Below, piece after piece: positions 16,863 through 26,969 of a stretch of 49,612 nt of DNA. Source of the DNA: Oscillospiraceae bacterium. GTDB lineage: Bacteria > Bacillota > Clostridia > Oscillospirales > Ruminococcaceae. The stretch spans positions 1 through 49,612 of the forward strand of contig WRGW01000109.1 in NCBI GenBank assembly GCA_009786985.1, written 5' to 3'. The position numbers and the translations under genes are program-made. Within the stretch, counting starts at the first letter, position 1; each line of letters begins with the position of its first letter. Below the pieces are notes generated by a model, which worked only from the letters and a program-made list of their open reading frames with translations, did no database searches and was not told where the DNA came from.

Positions 16863-19250
16863 ATGAAACATTTTTTTGAACGCTTGAACCCTAAGCAAAA
16901 AGAAGCAGTCTTTCATACAGAAGGTGCACTCTTAATTATTGCAGGGGCTGGTAGCGGCAAAACTTCGGTTCTTTGTTGTCGAATCGCAAATATAATCAAT
17001 GAGGGGCTTGCTCTCCCATGGCAGATTTTAGCGGTGACATTCACTAACAAGGCAGCAGGTGAACTTAGAGAACGCCTGTCATCAATGAAAATAGAAAACG
17101 CTAAGGACATCCACGCTGGAACTTTTCATTCAACCTGTGTAAGGATTCTTAGAAACGGAATTGAGGGGCTTAATACACCAGAAGATTTATTTCAGACGTC
17201 AGGCATAAAAAGCTCGGCACAGCCGACCTTTGTTATGCCCTTGTTTGGCTTACCAATTGCGAGTGAAACTCTCCCAGTCGAGAATTTGCTTAACGATGGT
17301 TCTACTACTGTAGTGAGTGGCGGGTATCGCAAAGGGTTCACTATTTATGATACTGATGATTCGTTAAGATTGATTAAATCATGTATGAAAGACTTAAATA
17401 TTTCCGAAAAAGTGTATGCTCCCAAATCGGTGTTTCATAGTATATCGAGAGCGAAAGATTTTCTTGTTACTCCTAAATTTTTTGAGATTACTAATGAAAA
17501 TGGATTACGTGACTCTCATCTTGAAACGGCACAGAGGGTGTATTCGCTATATCAACAACGCTTAAAATCCGCCAATGCACTTGATTTTAATGACTTGATT
17601 ATGAAAACGGTTGAGCTTTTTGAGAAAAATCCAGACATACTTTCACAGTGGCAAAAAAAATTCAGATATATCATGGTTGATGAGTATCAGGATACTAACT
17701 ATGCACAATATCGTTTGGTATCGCTTCTTGCGGGAAAGAACGGTAATCTTTGTGTTGTGGGGGATGAAGACCAGAGCATCTACCGATTTAGAGGGGCAAC
17801 AATCGAAAACATCCTCTCGTTTGAAGAAGAGTTTAAGGCACACACAATCAAACTTGAGCAGAATTATCGCTCTACCCAGAACATACTTGGTGCTGCTAAT
17901 GGTGTGATTTGCAAGAACACACAACGTAAACCTAAAAAGCTCTACAGTACGATAGATGCTGGCGAGAAAGTCCAGCTACATATCTTGGCGAACGAACATG
18001 AAGAGGCTATGTTTATCTCGCGCGAAATCGAAAAAGGTAAAGGTAATGGCATTTCTTTCGGGAAAAATGCGGTGTTGTATCGAACTAATGCACAATCGAG
18101 AACGGTTGAATTAGGGCTGGCACGGGCATCGATTCCGTACAGAATAATCGGTGGCGTTCGATTTTATGAGCGTAAGGAAATCAAAGATGTAATTGCTTAT
18201 ATGAGCGTTCTTGACAATCCGTTTGATTTTATACGTTTTCGCCGAATAGTAAACGAGCCTAAACGCACAATTGGCGATGTTACGCAAATTGAAATCGAAA
18301 ATGCGTCAAACGAACTTGGGATTAGCCCTTTTGATGTGATGGCGACTGCTGACCAGTTTCCGTCCTTATGTAAAAAAGTTGGTGTTTTAAAAGAATTTGC
18401 TTCGGTATTCGGTGAATTGACTGAAATCTCAAACGATAAAAGCAAGAACCTGCCAGATTTAATTGACTCTGTTGTGAATCTGACGGGGTATAAAGCTATG
18501 CTTCAAAAGCAGGGCGAGGAAGGGGCTGAGCGCCTCCAAAATATCGATGAGCTAAAGTCCGCAGCGCTAAAGTTTGCAGAAGAAAACCCTGAATCGGGTT
18601 TGTCTGACTTTTTGGGTCAAGTAGCCTTAGCGTCTGATATGGACGATTATGAGCAGGGTGAAGATAGAGTTTCTCTGATGACAATTCATTCAGCTAAAGG
18701 GCTTGAGTTTGAACGTGTTTTTCTAATCGGGGCAGAGGAGAATCTGTTTCCGTCATTCAGGAGCGTTGCAAACCCTATGGATTTAGAAGAAGAACGCCGA
18801 TTGATGTATGTTGCAATTACGCGTGCTAAAACAATTTTACACATCATAACTGCAAAAGAACGGTTGTTATTTGGAATGACACAACGTAACGGCATTTCGA
18901 GATTTATAAAAGAAATTCCAGCCGACCACATTCAAATAAATGACCGTACCAGACGAGTTATTGCAACTTCTTCTAATAACACCAGTAGCAGCGATTTGCG
19001 AACACTCGAAAAATCGAGTACCCATTCGTCACACTCAAGACCACGCACAAGAATTGAAAGTACAAGAAGTACGCCCTCACAATTAGGTCTTACATTTACC
19101 GAAGGTGAGTGTGTTAATCACAAAGTTTTCGGTAAAGGAACGGTTTTGAGCGTTTCGGATATGGGTAATGATTCGTTATTAGAAATTGCGTTCGATAAAG
19201 TCGGTACTAAAAAAATCATGGCTAATTTTGCAAAAATCACAAAAGTTTAA
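16863..19250 (+). CDS. pcrA: UvrD/PcrA-type DNA helicase with about 50-aa insertion
   Basis: LNPKQKEAVFHTEGALLIIAGAGSGKTSVL, VDEYQDTNYAQYRL, GDEDQSIYRFRGA, VSLMTIHSAKGLEF, YVAITRA. Confidence 0.95.
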   Translation: MKHFFERLNPKQKEAVFHTEGALLIIAGAGSGKTSVLCCRIANIINEGLALPWQILAVTFTNKAAGELRERLSSMKIENAKDIHAGTFHSTCVRILRNGIEGLNTPEDLFQTSGIKSSAQPTFVMPLFGLPIASETLPVENLLNDGSTTVVSGGYRKGFTIYDTDDSLRLIKSCMKDLNISEKVYAPKSVFHSISRAKDFLVTPKFFEITNENGLRDSHLETAQRVYSLYQQRLKSANALDFNDLIMKTVELFEKNPDILSQWQKKFRYIMVDEYQDTNYAQYRLVSLLAGKNGNLCVVGDEDQSIYRFRGATIENILSFEEEFKAHTIKLEQNYRSTQNILGAANGVICKNTQRKPKKLYSTIDAGEKVQLHILANEHEEAMFISREIEKGKGNGISFGKNAVLYRTNAQSRTVELGLARASIPYRIIGGVRFYERKEIKDVIAYMSVLDNPFDFIRFRRIVNEPKRTIGDVTQIEIENASNELGISPFDVMATADQFPSLCKKVGVLKEFASVFGELTEISNDKSKNLPDLIDSVVNLTGYKAMLQKQGEEGAERLQNIDELKSAALKFAEENPESGLSDFLGQVALASDMDDYEQGEDRVSLMTIHSAKGLEFERVFLIGAEENLFPSFRSVANPMDLEEERRLMYVAITRAKTILHIITAKERLLFGMTQRNGISRFIKEIPADHIQINDRTRRVIATSSNNTSSSDLRTLEKSSTHSSHSRPRTRIESTRSTPSQLGLTFTEGECVNHKVFGKGTVLSVSDMGNDSLLEIAFDKVGTKKIMANFAKITKV
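17201..17251. repeat. 51-bp palindromic element, copy 2 (inside pcrA, opposite reading strand to copy 1)
   Basis: aggcataaaaagctcggcacagccgacctttgttatgcccttgtttggctt. Confidence 0.95.
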
Positions 19251-19282
19251 GATTGCCCTCTGAAAGTTTGACAATCTTTGTA

Positions 19283-19345
19283 TCTCTATCTTCGCTCGAG
19301 AGAATCGTCCCAAATGGGGCAGGGTATTACACCCAAACTTCAAAA
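19283..19345 (+). repeat. family-1 dispersed repeat, copy D
   Basis: CTTCGCTCGAGAGAATCG...GGGTATTACACCCAAACTT. Confidence 0.7.
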
Positions 19346-19346
19346 C

Positions 19347-19377
19347 AAAAGTGCGTGTTAATCAAACACGCACTTTT
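19347..19377. terminator. bidirectional terminator between pcrA and secA-like gene
   Basis: AAAAGTGCGTGTT-aatca-AACACGCACTTTT. Confidence 0.85.
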
Positions 19378-19423
19378 AAGTTTCTGAGATTGAACAGGTT
19401 TTAGATACCGAACAGGCTCTTAG

Positions 19424-21829
19424 CTACGAACTCTCCACAGAAGCGGAATTTGGATTTTCCTCTTCTTCGTCTGTGAAAGATTCATCTCCTAAAATTCCCA
19501 TCATGATTGGACGGCGGACGAGTTCGTCGCCACTTTCGTCCATAAGGAAAGTGCGTGCGTTCTTAGGTCTAAACAGCTTTGAATCATTAAAACTATTTAT
19601 AGAATCACTTTCTGGGAGTGTCAAGATTTCTTCTAAAATCTCTAAAACTTTTTCAATTAAGCGAGATTCTAACCCCTCGAAATATCGTTCGCAATCTATA
19701 TTATATTCTTCGGCGGGGTTACGTCCAGCGACTGCTCTCAAATGAATACCAGTTCTAAGTTCTGATGTGTATTCGAGGTAATCGCACCAAATTTCGTTAA
19801 TTGATGATAGAATGACCTTGCGCTCTAATTCGATAATTTTGCTTTCACCGTATTGAATTATTGCTTTGTTATAATCGTCTTCAGCGTGTTCGAGCCAAAT
19901 ACTTGACACATCTTTGTCGAGTGTGCCGTCAAGATATTGCAAGCGTTTTTGAAAAATCGCATCGCGGTGTTTTTCGCCAATCATAGTAAATCTAAGCAGG
20001 CGTTTGCGTTCAGCGAGTAACGCACCTTGTGCAATTCGTTGAATTCGCTTAACCTCTTTAAGAATAGTTCGTTTTTCAATCGAATGGGGAGTAGGTTTAG
20101 GGTAGTTCCATTTTCCGACTAATTTTTTGAGTTCATACTTCACCATGATTTCGTCATCAAGCGCTATGAAAAGTACCGTTTCACCGATATCCCCTTGTCT
20201 TCCAGCACGTCCATTTAGCTGTTCATTCATACGTGCATTTTCATACAAAGTTGTTCCGATTATAAAAAGCCCACCAGCTTCTACGACACGTTTGTATTCC
20301 GCACAGTTCGTAGTAGCATCCGCACCGCCGAGCTTGATGTCGATTCCCCGTCCAGCCATATTAGTTGAAACGGTAATTGTACCAGAGACACCAGCGTTTT
20401 TGATGATTTCAGCTTCCATCTCATCGTTTTTAGCATTCAAGACAGCGACTGGTATTTCTAGTCGTCCCCCTAAATGCTCAGTGATTTTTTGGGCGAGCAT
20501 TTCGCTTTCATCAATCGACGTTGTTCCGATTAACACCGGTTGACCTTTAGCGTGGACACGTGCTACTTCTTCGACAATTGCGTTCCATTTAGACTCTGAA
20601 TCATAATAAACTTTAGGCGGATTATCAACACGTTTTGATGGTGTGTGAGGAGGTATGACCTTTACCTCAAGTCCGTACAAAAGTTCAAACTCTTCTTCGG
20701 CTAATTTTGCAGTACCAGTCATCGCAGCAATTTGACTATACTGTCGTGCAAAAAACTGAATAGGAATAGTCCCAGTAACTACTCCGCGTTCGGTAACTTT
20801 TAAGTCATGTTTAGCTTCGACCGCCGCTTGCAATGCACCAGGGAACAGTCGGTGACGTGCAATCCGACCAGACAAAGTGTCAATCAGCTGAATCCGACCG
20901 CCTTTGACTACATAGTCTTTGTCTTCGCTAAGATAAAACAACGCTTTCATAGCCGTTTCGATGTTGCAACGAACCTCAATGTTCTCATCATCATAGAGGT
21001 TATCCATCTCAAAATATTTCTCGACTTTTGCTATACCAGCATTAGTCAAAAATGCCGATAAAATCTCGTGGTTAATACCATAATCATCTTCGTTGAGTGT
21101 TTTCGCAAATTCAAATGCCTTCATAAACTCATCGCTAATCGTAGCATCAACATCACCCGCAATTGTGAGCGGAATGCGTGCCTCGTCAATCAAAACACTA
21201 TCAGCTTCATCAAAAATTGCGATATCAAAATTAAATTCTCCCTGTTCAAGGCTGTGAGGGTGTAGTTTTTGTGAACTGTCAAAAACCATAAAGTCTCTAA
21301 GGAAATCAAATCCACATTCCTTAACTGTCGAGTAGACTACATTAGCTTCATTATAAGCTAATTGACGTTCTTTAAAAGTTGACTTTTCGGTGACAAGTGC
21401 GATTTTTACCCCGAGCAGGTCATACACTGGTTTCATCCAGTGATAATCACGCTTTGCGAGATAATCATTAAAAGTAAAAATGTGTAGTTTATGATTAGAT
21501 TTAACGTATAAAAACGCAGCAAAGACCGCCGAAAGCGTTTTACCTTCGCCAGTTTTCATCTCTATTGCTTTGCCTTCATATAGTGCTAATGCTGCCATCA
21601 ATTGTTCGTCAAAAGGAGTTAACCCTAAAGCCTTTTCAGACGCAACGCAACAAGCTGCTAAGCATTTTGTATACATTTCGTTGGCAACATTAGAAGCAGA
21701 TTTTAGTTTTTGTTTGGAAGTTTTCCCTTTAACATTAACATCTGTAAATGACAACAATTCTGACAAATCATGCTTGGCGTATTCTCTAACTTTATCAAAT
21801 GAAATTTTATAATATTTATTCATCATCAT
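19424..21829 (-). CDS. SecA family translocase ATPase, divergent (SecA2-like)
   Basis: MKTGEGKTLSAVFAAFLY, FNDYLAKRDYHWM, IFDEADSVLIDEARIPL, TNMAGRGIDIKLGG, NGRAGRQGD; no C-terminal Cys-rich zinc-binding tail. Confidence 0.85.
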   Translation of the reverse strand: MMMNKYYKISFDKVREYAKHDLSELLSFTDVNVKGKTSKQKLKSASNVANEMYTKCLAACCVASEKALGLTPFDEQLMAALALYEGKAIEMKTGEGKTLSAVFAAFLYVKSNHKLHIFTFNDYLAKRDYHWMKPVYDLLGVKIALVTEKSTFKERQLAYNEANVVYSTVKECGFDFLRDFMVFDSSQKLHPHSLEQGEFNFDIAIFDEADSVLIDEARIPLTIAGDVDATISDEFMKAFEFAKTLNEDDYGINHEILSAFLTNAGIAKVEKYFEMDNLYDDENIEVRCNIETAMKALFYLSEDKDYVVKGGRIQLIDTLSGRIARHRLFPGALQAAVEAKHDLKVTERGVVTGTIPIQFFARQYSQIAAMTGTAKLAEEEFELLYGLEVKVIPPHTPSKRVDNPPKVYYDSESKWNAIVEEVARVHAKGQPVLIGTTSIDESEMLAQKITEHLGGRLEIPVAVLNAKNDEMEAEIIKNAGVSGTITVSTNMAGRGIDIKLGGADATTNCAEYKRVVEAGGLFIIGTTLYENARMNEQLNGRAGRQGDIGETVLFIALDDEIMVKYELKKLVGKWNYPKPTPHSIEKRTILKEVKRIQRIAQGALLAERKRLLRFTMIGEKHRDAIFQKRLQYLDGTLDKDVSSIWLEHAEDDYNKAIIQYGESKIIELERKVILSSINEIWCDYLEYTSELRTGIHLRAVAGRNPAEEYNIDCERYFEGLESRLIEKVLEILEEILTLPESDSINSFNDSKLFRPKNARTFLMDESGDELVRRPIMMGILGDESFTDEEEENPNSASVESS

Positions 21830-22232
21830 TAGATTCAGAGCTTTCGTCGCTCAAAAAGTCAATATCGAACTCAATCTTTCCGCCACAATTCGGGCATTTG
21901 ACTGAACCGCTATCAAGCACACTCATATCAACCGAAATAGAATTGTCACAGTTGCGACACGTAATTTCGTATAGATTATTTTCAAACTCACAATCGTAAC
22001 TGCTGTCTATACTGCCGTATAGTTCTTCTTCTAATTCTTCTACTTGTTCTTCGAGTTCGGAAACAACTTCCGCCATATCATCAAGCGTTTCGTCGATTTC
22101 TTCGAGTTCGAGTGAAATTTCTTTCAATACATCAAGAACTGCAAGAGTGATTTTACCCTCATTAGTGCTATCATCAATTTTCATGCCTTCGGCCATACCA
22201 GTGATGTATGCCACTTTTTCTGAAATATTCAT
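21816..22232 (-). CDS. CD1247-like protein with acidic coiled coil and C-terminal zinc-ribbon-like Cys pairs
   Basis: MNISEKVAYITGMAEGMKID, ITCRNCD...VKCPNCGG; start corrected to 22232 with upstream AAAGGAGG. Confidence 0.7.
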   Translation of the reverse strand: MNISEKVAYITGMAEGMKIDDSTNEGKITLAVLDVLKEISLELEEIDETLDDMAEVVSELEEQVEELEEELYGSIDSSYDCEFENNLYEITCRNCDNSISVDMSVLDSGSVKCPNCGGKIEFDIDFLSDESSESNDDE

Positions 22233-22242
22233 TAGACCTCCT

Positions 22243-22803
22243 TTAATTAGCACGCTCCATATATTCACCAGTGCGAGTGTCAACACGGATTCTTTCGCCA
22301 GGTTCGATGAATAGAGGAACTTTAATTTCTGCACCAGTTTCAAGAATAGCTGGTTTAAAAGTATTAGTCGCAGTATCGCCTTTGAACCCAGGGTCAGTTT
22401 CGGTGATTTCAAGCTCAACAAAGTTAGGAGGTTCGACCCCAAATACCTTACCCTTGTGAGAAAGCACCATACAGCTCATACCTTCTTTTACGAATCTGAA
22501 CGCATCAGTTAAATCACTTTTATTAATCGGTTCTTGCTCATACGTTTCGCTATCCATAAAGTAGTATAAGTCACCGTCAGCGTAACTATACTCCATATTG
22601 CGACGTTCGATAAACGCTGGTGGGAATTTTGACGAAGGATTGTATGTTTTTTCTACAACTGAACCGCTTATTACGTTTTTGACTTTTGTACGTACAAAAG
22701 CCGAACCTTTTCCAGGTTTAACGTGCTGAAATTCGACCACTTGCATAACATTTCCGTCTTCTTCAAAAGTAATTCCGTTTCTAAAATCACCTGCTGAAAT
22801 CAT
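22243..22803 (-). CDS. efp: elongation factor P
   Basis: [40 protein letters not shown]; ...[18 protein letters not shown]. Confidence 0.97.
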   Translation of the reverse strand: MISAGDFRNGITFEEDGNVMQVVEFQHVKPGKGSAFVRTKVKNVISGSVVEKTYNPSSKFPPAFIERRNMEYSYADGDLYYFMDSETYEQEPINKSDLTDAFRFVKEGMSCMVLSHKGKVFGVEPPNFVELEITETDPGFKGDTATNTFKPAILETGAEIKVPLFIEPGERIRVDTRTGEYMERAN

Positions 22804-22830
22804 TGGTTTGAACCTCCGTTTATATTAAAT

Positions 22831-22894
22831 TTTATTGAAAGTTGGGTGTAATACCCCGACACTCTGCGTCGTTTCTCACGAGCGAAGCGAGAGG
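22831..22894 (-). repeat. family-1 dispersed repeat, copy A (upstream of efp)
   Basis: tttattgaaagttgggtgtaataccccgacactctgcgtcgtttctcacgagcgaagcgagagg. Confidence 0.8.
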
Positions 22895-22950
22895 TCTAAT
22901 TTATACTTACTCTACTATTATCATACACTATTTTACTGAATTTGTCAAGT

Positions 22951-24099
22951 CTAAATATGAATTAATTTTTTAGGTGTCTTAGTCAGATTTTTGCAACCGT
23001 TCTTGGTGACGACTGCTAAATCTTCAATCCGAACCCCGAATTTGCCCGGTATATACACACCTGGTTCAACTGTGATTACCATATTTTCTCTTAATGAAAT
23101 TCCGTTCTTGGCTTTAATCGAGAGCTGTGGTTTCTCATGAACTTCCAGCCCGACACCATGACCTAAGCTGTGTGTGAAGTAAGACTCATAACCCCATGCT
23201 TCCAAAGTTGAGCGTGCTACGTTATCGAGCAGTTTACCAGTGATATCTGTGCGAATAGCTTTTAACGCATCAATATTTGCTGCCCACACTGCATCATACA
23301 CTCGTTTCATTGAGTCGGTGACGTTTCCTACCGCAACCGTGCGTGTCATATCGGAGTGATAACCGTCTACCACTGCACCAAAGTCTAAAATCAGAAATTC
23401 GCCGTCCTCAAGCGGTTTGTTGGTAGGGGTTGCATGAGGGATTGACGAGTTCTTGCCTGAGGCAGCGATAATGTCAAACGCAAGGCTGTCCGCTCCGAGT
23501 TCAAGCATATAGTATCCTAACACAGCTGCGATTTTCTTTTCGGTGATTCCCGGTTTTAACTTGCTTAAAAGTTTCCCGAATGCACGTTCAGCAATTCGTT
23601 GTGCTTCTTCAATTTTTTGGATTTCCCACTTGGTCTTAACCGCACGTTTGCGTGTGAGTAACTCTGACAATCTTGATGACGTATCAAATTCAAGAAAAGG
23701 GAACATCTTTTTATAACTCTCAAGCCCAGAAATGGTCATCGCTGTGTTTTCGACCAATAGTGAATCAATCGAATGTTTTAGAAAAATATGCTCAAGCCGT
23801 GATTTTAATCCTTGATTATTTTCCCTGCTGACTTCATTTATAAGCACAACTTTGTAGCCCGAAAAGCTCTGTGTCGCCTTTTCGTAATATCGTCCGTCGG
23901 TGAGGAGATATTTTATACTCTTTGTAATCACCACCACACCATAAGATGACTTAAAGCCAGTCACATACTGGCGATTAACAGGTGATGTGATGAGAGCCGC
24001 CTGCGACGAATCCACCAGTGTATCTTTGATAAATTCCGCACAAAATCCCGCAACAGGAAAAGTGCCAGTATTGTTTATGGTCTTAGTATTGCTATTCAC
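22951..24099 (-). CDS. Xaa-Pro aminopeptidase/dipeptidase, M24 family
   Basis: LDFGAVVDGYHSDMTRT, HSLGHGVGLEVHEKP, VITVEPGVYIPGKFGVRIEDL; adjacent to efp. Confidence 0.92.
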   Translation of the reverse strand: MNSNTKTINNTGTFPVAGFCAEFIKDTLVDSSQAALITSPVNRQYVTGFKSSYGVVVITKSIKYLLTDGRYYEKATQSFSGYKVVLINEVSRENNQGLKSRLEHIFLKHSIDSLLVENTAMTISGLESYKKMFPFLEFDTSSRLSELLTRKRAVKTKWEIQKIEEAQRIAERAFGKLLSKLKPGITEKKIAAVLGYYMLELGADSLAFDIIAASGKNSSIPHATPTNKPLEDGEFLILDFGAVVDGYHSDMTRTVAVGNVTDSMKRVYDAVWAANIDALKAIRTDITGKLLDNVARSTLEAWGYESYFTHSLGHGVGLEVHEKPQLSIKAKNGISLRENMVITVEPGVYIPGKFGVRIEDLAVVTKNGCKNLTKTPKKLIHI

Positions 24100-24132
24100 A
24101 GCTTACGCCTTCTTTCTGGGATATTTTATTTA

Positions 24133-25002
24133 TTAGACCTGAGCTTGCCAATATTTTTTCATAACCGCACAATCTTCAGCTTGAGTTCCGTTTGATTCGC
24201 AGACTATAAACGGCTGTAATTGTCGTTTTGCGACTTCTTCTAAAAACGGTTCATAATCGGGACCAAATTCACCACAATCATCAAAAGTTAGATGCTTTTT
24301 TTCGCCACCGCCAGTGCTTTTAGAACCGATTTTGGGAACAGTATATTCGATTTTGCTAAAATGAACATGGATTTGTTTAAGTCGTTCGCTACCGAGCTTG
24401 TCTTGAATTGCCTCAAAAATTGTTGCGTAATCGCCACGCCCTTTGAGTCCTCCAAAAGTTCGTGCGTTTAGGTGACCGAAGTCAATACATGGAAGCATCC
24501 GTTCATCGAAAGAGCATAGTTCGATGACTTCTTCAAGTGTTCCGAGTTGATTGACTTTTCCCATAGTTTCAGGGCAAATCATAATTTGTGAAAGACCTTC
24601 TTCATCAAGAATAGCACGAGCTTTTTTGAGCGTTTTGAGTGAATATCCCAGGGCAACTTCTCTACTAATTTTCGCGCATGAGCCTGAGTGTACAACAATC
24701 CGCTTAGCTCCGATTCGTTTAGCAATTCTCGCACTTTCGAGTATATAACCAATGCTTTTTTCACGGGTGTCGAGTTCAACACTCGAAAGTGAGATAAAGT
24801 AGGGTGCATGAAGGCTCAAATGCAATCTGTCAGCGTTTGTGAGTTCGGTGAATAAATCGCAAACTTCATCAGAGACATTTACGCCTCTACCACACTGAAC
24901 TTCAAACCCATTAAGTCCATAGCTTTCGAGATGTTCGGGCAAATCATGTGGATATTTGCCTTTGAAACTATTTGATTTTCCAGCGGTTGCGAAAACAATC
25001 AT
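24133..25002 (-). CDS. nfo: AP endonuclease family 2 / deoxyribonuclease IV-like TIM barrel
   Basis: LSLHAPYFISLSS, IVVHSGSCAK, MICPETMGK, CIDFGHLNAR, HVHFSKI. Confidence 0.8.
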   Translation of the reverse strand: MIVFATAGKSNSFKGKYPHDLPEHLESYGLNGFEVQCGRGVNVSDEVCDLFTELTNADRLHLSLHAPYFISLSSVELDTREKSIGYILESARIAKRIGAKRIVVHSGSCAKISREVALGYSLKTLKKARAILDEEGLSQIMICPETMGKVNQLGTLEEVIELCSFDERMLPCIDFGHLNARTFGGLKGRGDYATIFEAIQDKLGSERLKQIHVHFSKIEYTVPKIGSKSTGGGEKKHLTFDDCGEFGPDYEPFLEEVAKRQLQPFIVCESNGTQAEDCAVMKKYWQAQV

Positions 25003-25041
25003 GTAACCCTCCTCGAAAAGTAATATAACTTTCTCGTTGCT

Positions 25042-25545
25042 CTAATTCAGTTTACTAAAATCACGTTTGAATACTAAATCTTCAATCTTGCGTTTTGCTT
25101 TGAATGAAAAATATTCTTCCGTTTCAAAAGGTTCGACTAAAATGCTTTTGATTCCATATAGATTTCCGCCCATTATATCAGTGAAAATTTGGTCGCCAAC
25201 AATCGCAACCTGCGATTTAGGGATTCCGTGTTTATTTAATGCACGAACCCCTTTTCTTATTCCGAAAGGTAGCGGTTTAAGACCAAATGAGATAAATCCA
25301 AGATTTAGATTTTTAGCAAGCGGTGCAACACGCTCCTCATAATTATTTGATACGATGTACATTTTTACACCGAGTTGACGCAAACATTCCAACCACTCTG
25401 GAACGCCAGGTTCGGCATTCGGGTTTCCATGGGTAGACAGAGTGTTATCAAGGTCAAGAATCAAGCCTCTTACCCCGAGTTTGTAAAGTAGCTTTTTGTC
25501 AATTTGAAAAACATTTTTTATCCATATCGTGGGTTTGAATAGCAT
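25042..25545 (-). CDS. yqeG: YqeG family HAD IIIA-type phosphatase
   Basis: GLILDLDNTLSTHGNPNAEPGVPEWLECLRQLG, IVGDQIFTDIMGGNLYG. Confidence 0.92.
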   Translation of the reverse strand: MLFKPTIWIKNVFQIDKKLLYKLGVRGLILDLDNTLSTHGNPNAEPGVPEWLECLRQLGVKMYIVSNNYEERVAPLAKNLNLGFISFGLKPLPFGIRKGVRALNKHGIPKSQVAIVGDQIFTDIMGGNLYGIKSILVEPFETEEYFSFKAKRKIEDLVFKRDFSKLN

Positions 25546-25566
25546 ACGTTATATACTCTCCTATTA

Positions 25567-25600
25567 AAATGACGTGATGTATTTCAACACCACGTCATTT
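25567..25600 (-). terminator. terminator hairpin downstream of rpsU
   Basis: AAATGACGTG...CACGTCATTT. Confidence 0.75.
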
Positions 25601-25607
25601 CCGTTAA

Positions 25608-25784
25608 TTACTTAAATTTGCGTTTACGAGCAGCTTCAGATTTTTTTTTGCGTTTAACCGAAGGTTTTTCGTAATGCTCTCTCCTGCGAACTTCAGCTAG
25701 AACGCCATCTCTTGCACATGAACGCTTGAAACGTTTTAATGCGGTTTCGAGAGATTCATTCTTCCCGATACGGATTTCAGCCAA
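25608..25784 (-). CDS. rpsU: 30S ribosomal protein S21 (bS21), TTG start, missing from supplied ORF track
   Basis: own translation: (M)[57 protein letters not shown]; upstream GGGAGGGG. Confidence 0.93.
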   Translation of the reverse strand: MAEIRIGKNESLETALKRFKRSCARDGVLAEVRRREHYEKPSVKRKKKSEAARKRKFK

Positions 25785-25934
25785 CCTTTTCCCCTCCCTT
25801 GTAAAAGCCCAGTTCAGAACTCAATAATATTAAATCATACATAGTACATTTATCATTATATCATAAAAGTACCCTAAAGTCAACACATATTAATGAAAAA
25901 TTTTCAAAAAATGCTGAAAAACGCCTAAAATTAC

Positions 25935-26945
25935 TTAAAATGATATGGTGGACTGCATCATACCGTCATAAACAGCAATTGCGGCGGCGGCTTCTACACA
26001 CACAGTCACACGTGGAACTATACAAGGGTCATGTCTGCCTTTGATTTGTAGTGTCGTATTTTCGATACGTGATAAGCTCACGCTTTGTTGTTCGATATCA
26101 ATTGATGGAGTGGGCTTTACTGCGACACGGAACACAATTGGCATACCATTTGTGATTCCACCAAGAATCCCCCCAGAATTATTAGTCTTGATTTTAATTA
26201 CACCGTTTTCACACTCAAAGCTGTCGTTATTTTCGCTACCTCTTAGAGTGGCTCCAGCAAATCCGCTCCCGAATTCAATACCTTTGATTGCGGGGATTCC
26301 GAAAATCGCTTTTGAAATACAGTTTTCGATTCCGTCAAACATAGGTTCGCCTATTCCAGCGGGAAGACCAGTGACAGTACATTCAACTACTCCACCTACT
26401 GAGTCGCCCTCTTCTTTTGCTTTTAAGATTTCTTCGCGGAACAAATCAGGGTCAGTAACACTCCCAATTTGTAGAATACGAGATGTTACAGTTACACCCA
26501 TATCACGCAGGATTTGAACGCAAATTCCGCCAGCTGCACATAAAGGAGCAGTCAATCTCCCTGAAAAATGCCCACCACCAGCAATATCATGAAATTCACC
26601 GTATTTGACAAACGCAGTATAATCGGCGTGACCAGGGCGTGGAATATCACGAAGCTCTTCATAATCGCCAGAACGTATGTTTGTATTTTTAATCAGAAGC
26701 GATAAAGGGGCACCGCAAGTAGTATTATCATCGATAAGACCAGATAAAAATTCTGGTTCATCAACCTCTTTCCTTGGAGTAGAAATCTCACTTTGACCAG
26801 GTGCACGTCGCTTGAGAAAAGCTCTCAGCTTGTCCATATCGATTTTGATTCCAGCAGGAAGCCCATCGATTACTGCACCAATCGCTGTTGAATGAGATTG
26901 CCCAAAAATCTGTACCTTTAAACGTCCACCATAAACTGAAGCCAT
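25935..26945 (-). CDS. aroC: chorismate synthase
   Basis: FGQSHSTAIGAVIDGLPAG, RRAPGQS, GRHDPCIVPR. Confidence 0.96.
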   Translation of the reverse strand: MASVYGGRLKVQIFGQSHSTAIGAVIDGLPAGIKIDMDKLRAFLKRRAPGQSEISTPRKEVDEPEFLSGLIDDNTTCGAPLSLLIKNTNIRSGDYEELRDIPRPGHADYTAFVKYGEFHDIAGGGHFSGRLTAPLCAAGGICVQILRDMGVTVTSRILQIGSVTDPDLFREEILKAKEEGDSVGGVVECTVTGLPAGIGEPMFDGIENCISKAIFGIPAIKGIEFGSGFAGATLRGSENNDSFECENGVIKIKTNNSGGILGGITNGMPIVFRVAVKPTPSIDIEQQSVSLSRIENTTLQIKGRHDPCIVPRVTVCVEAAAAIAVYDGMMQSTISF

Positions 26946-26969
26946 AACTATAACCCCCGTTATTAATTT

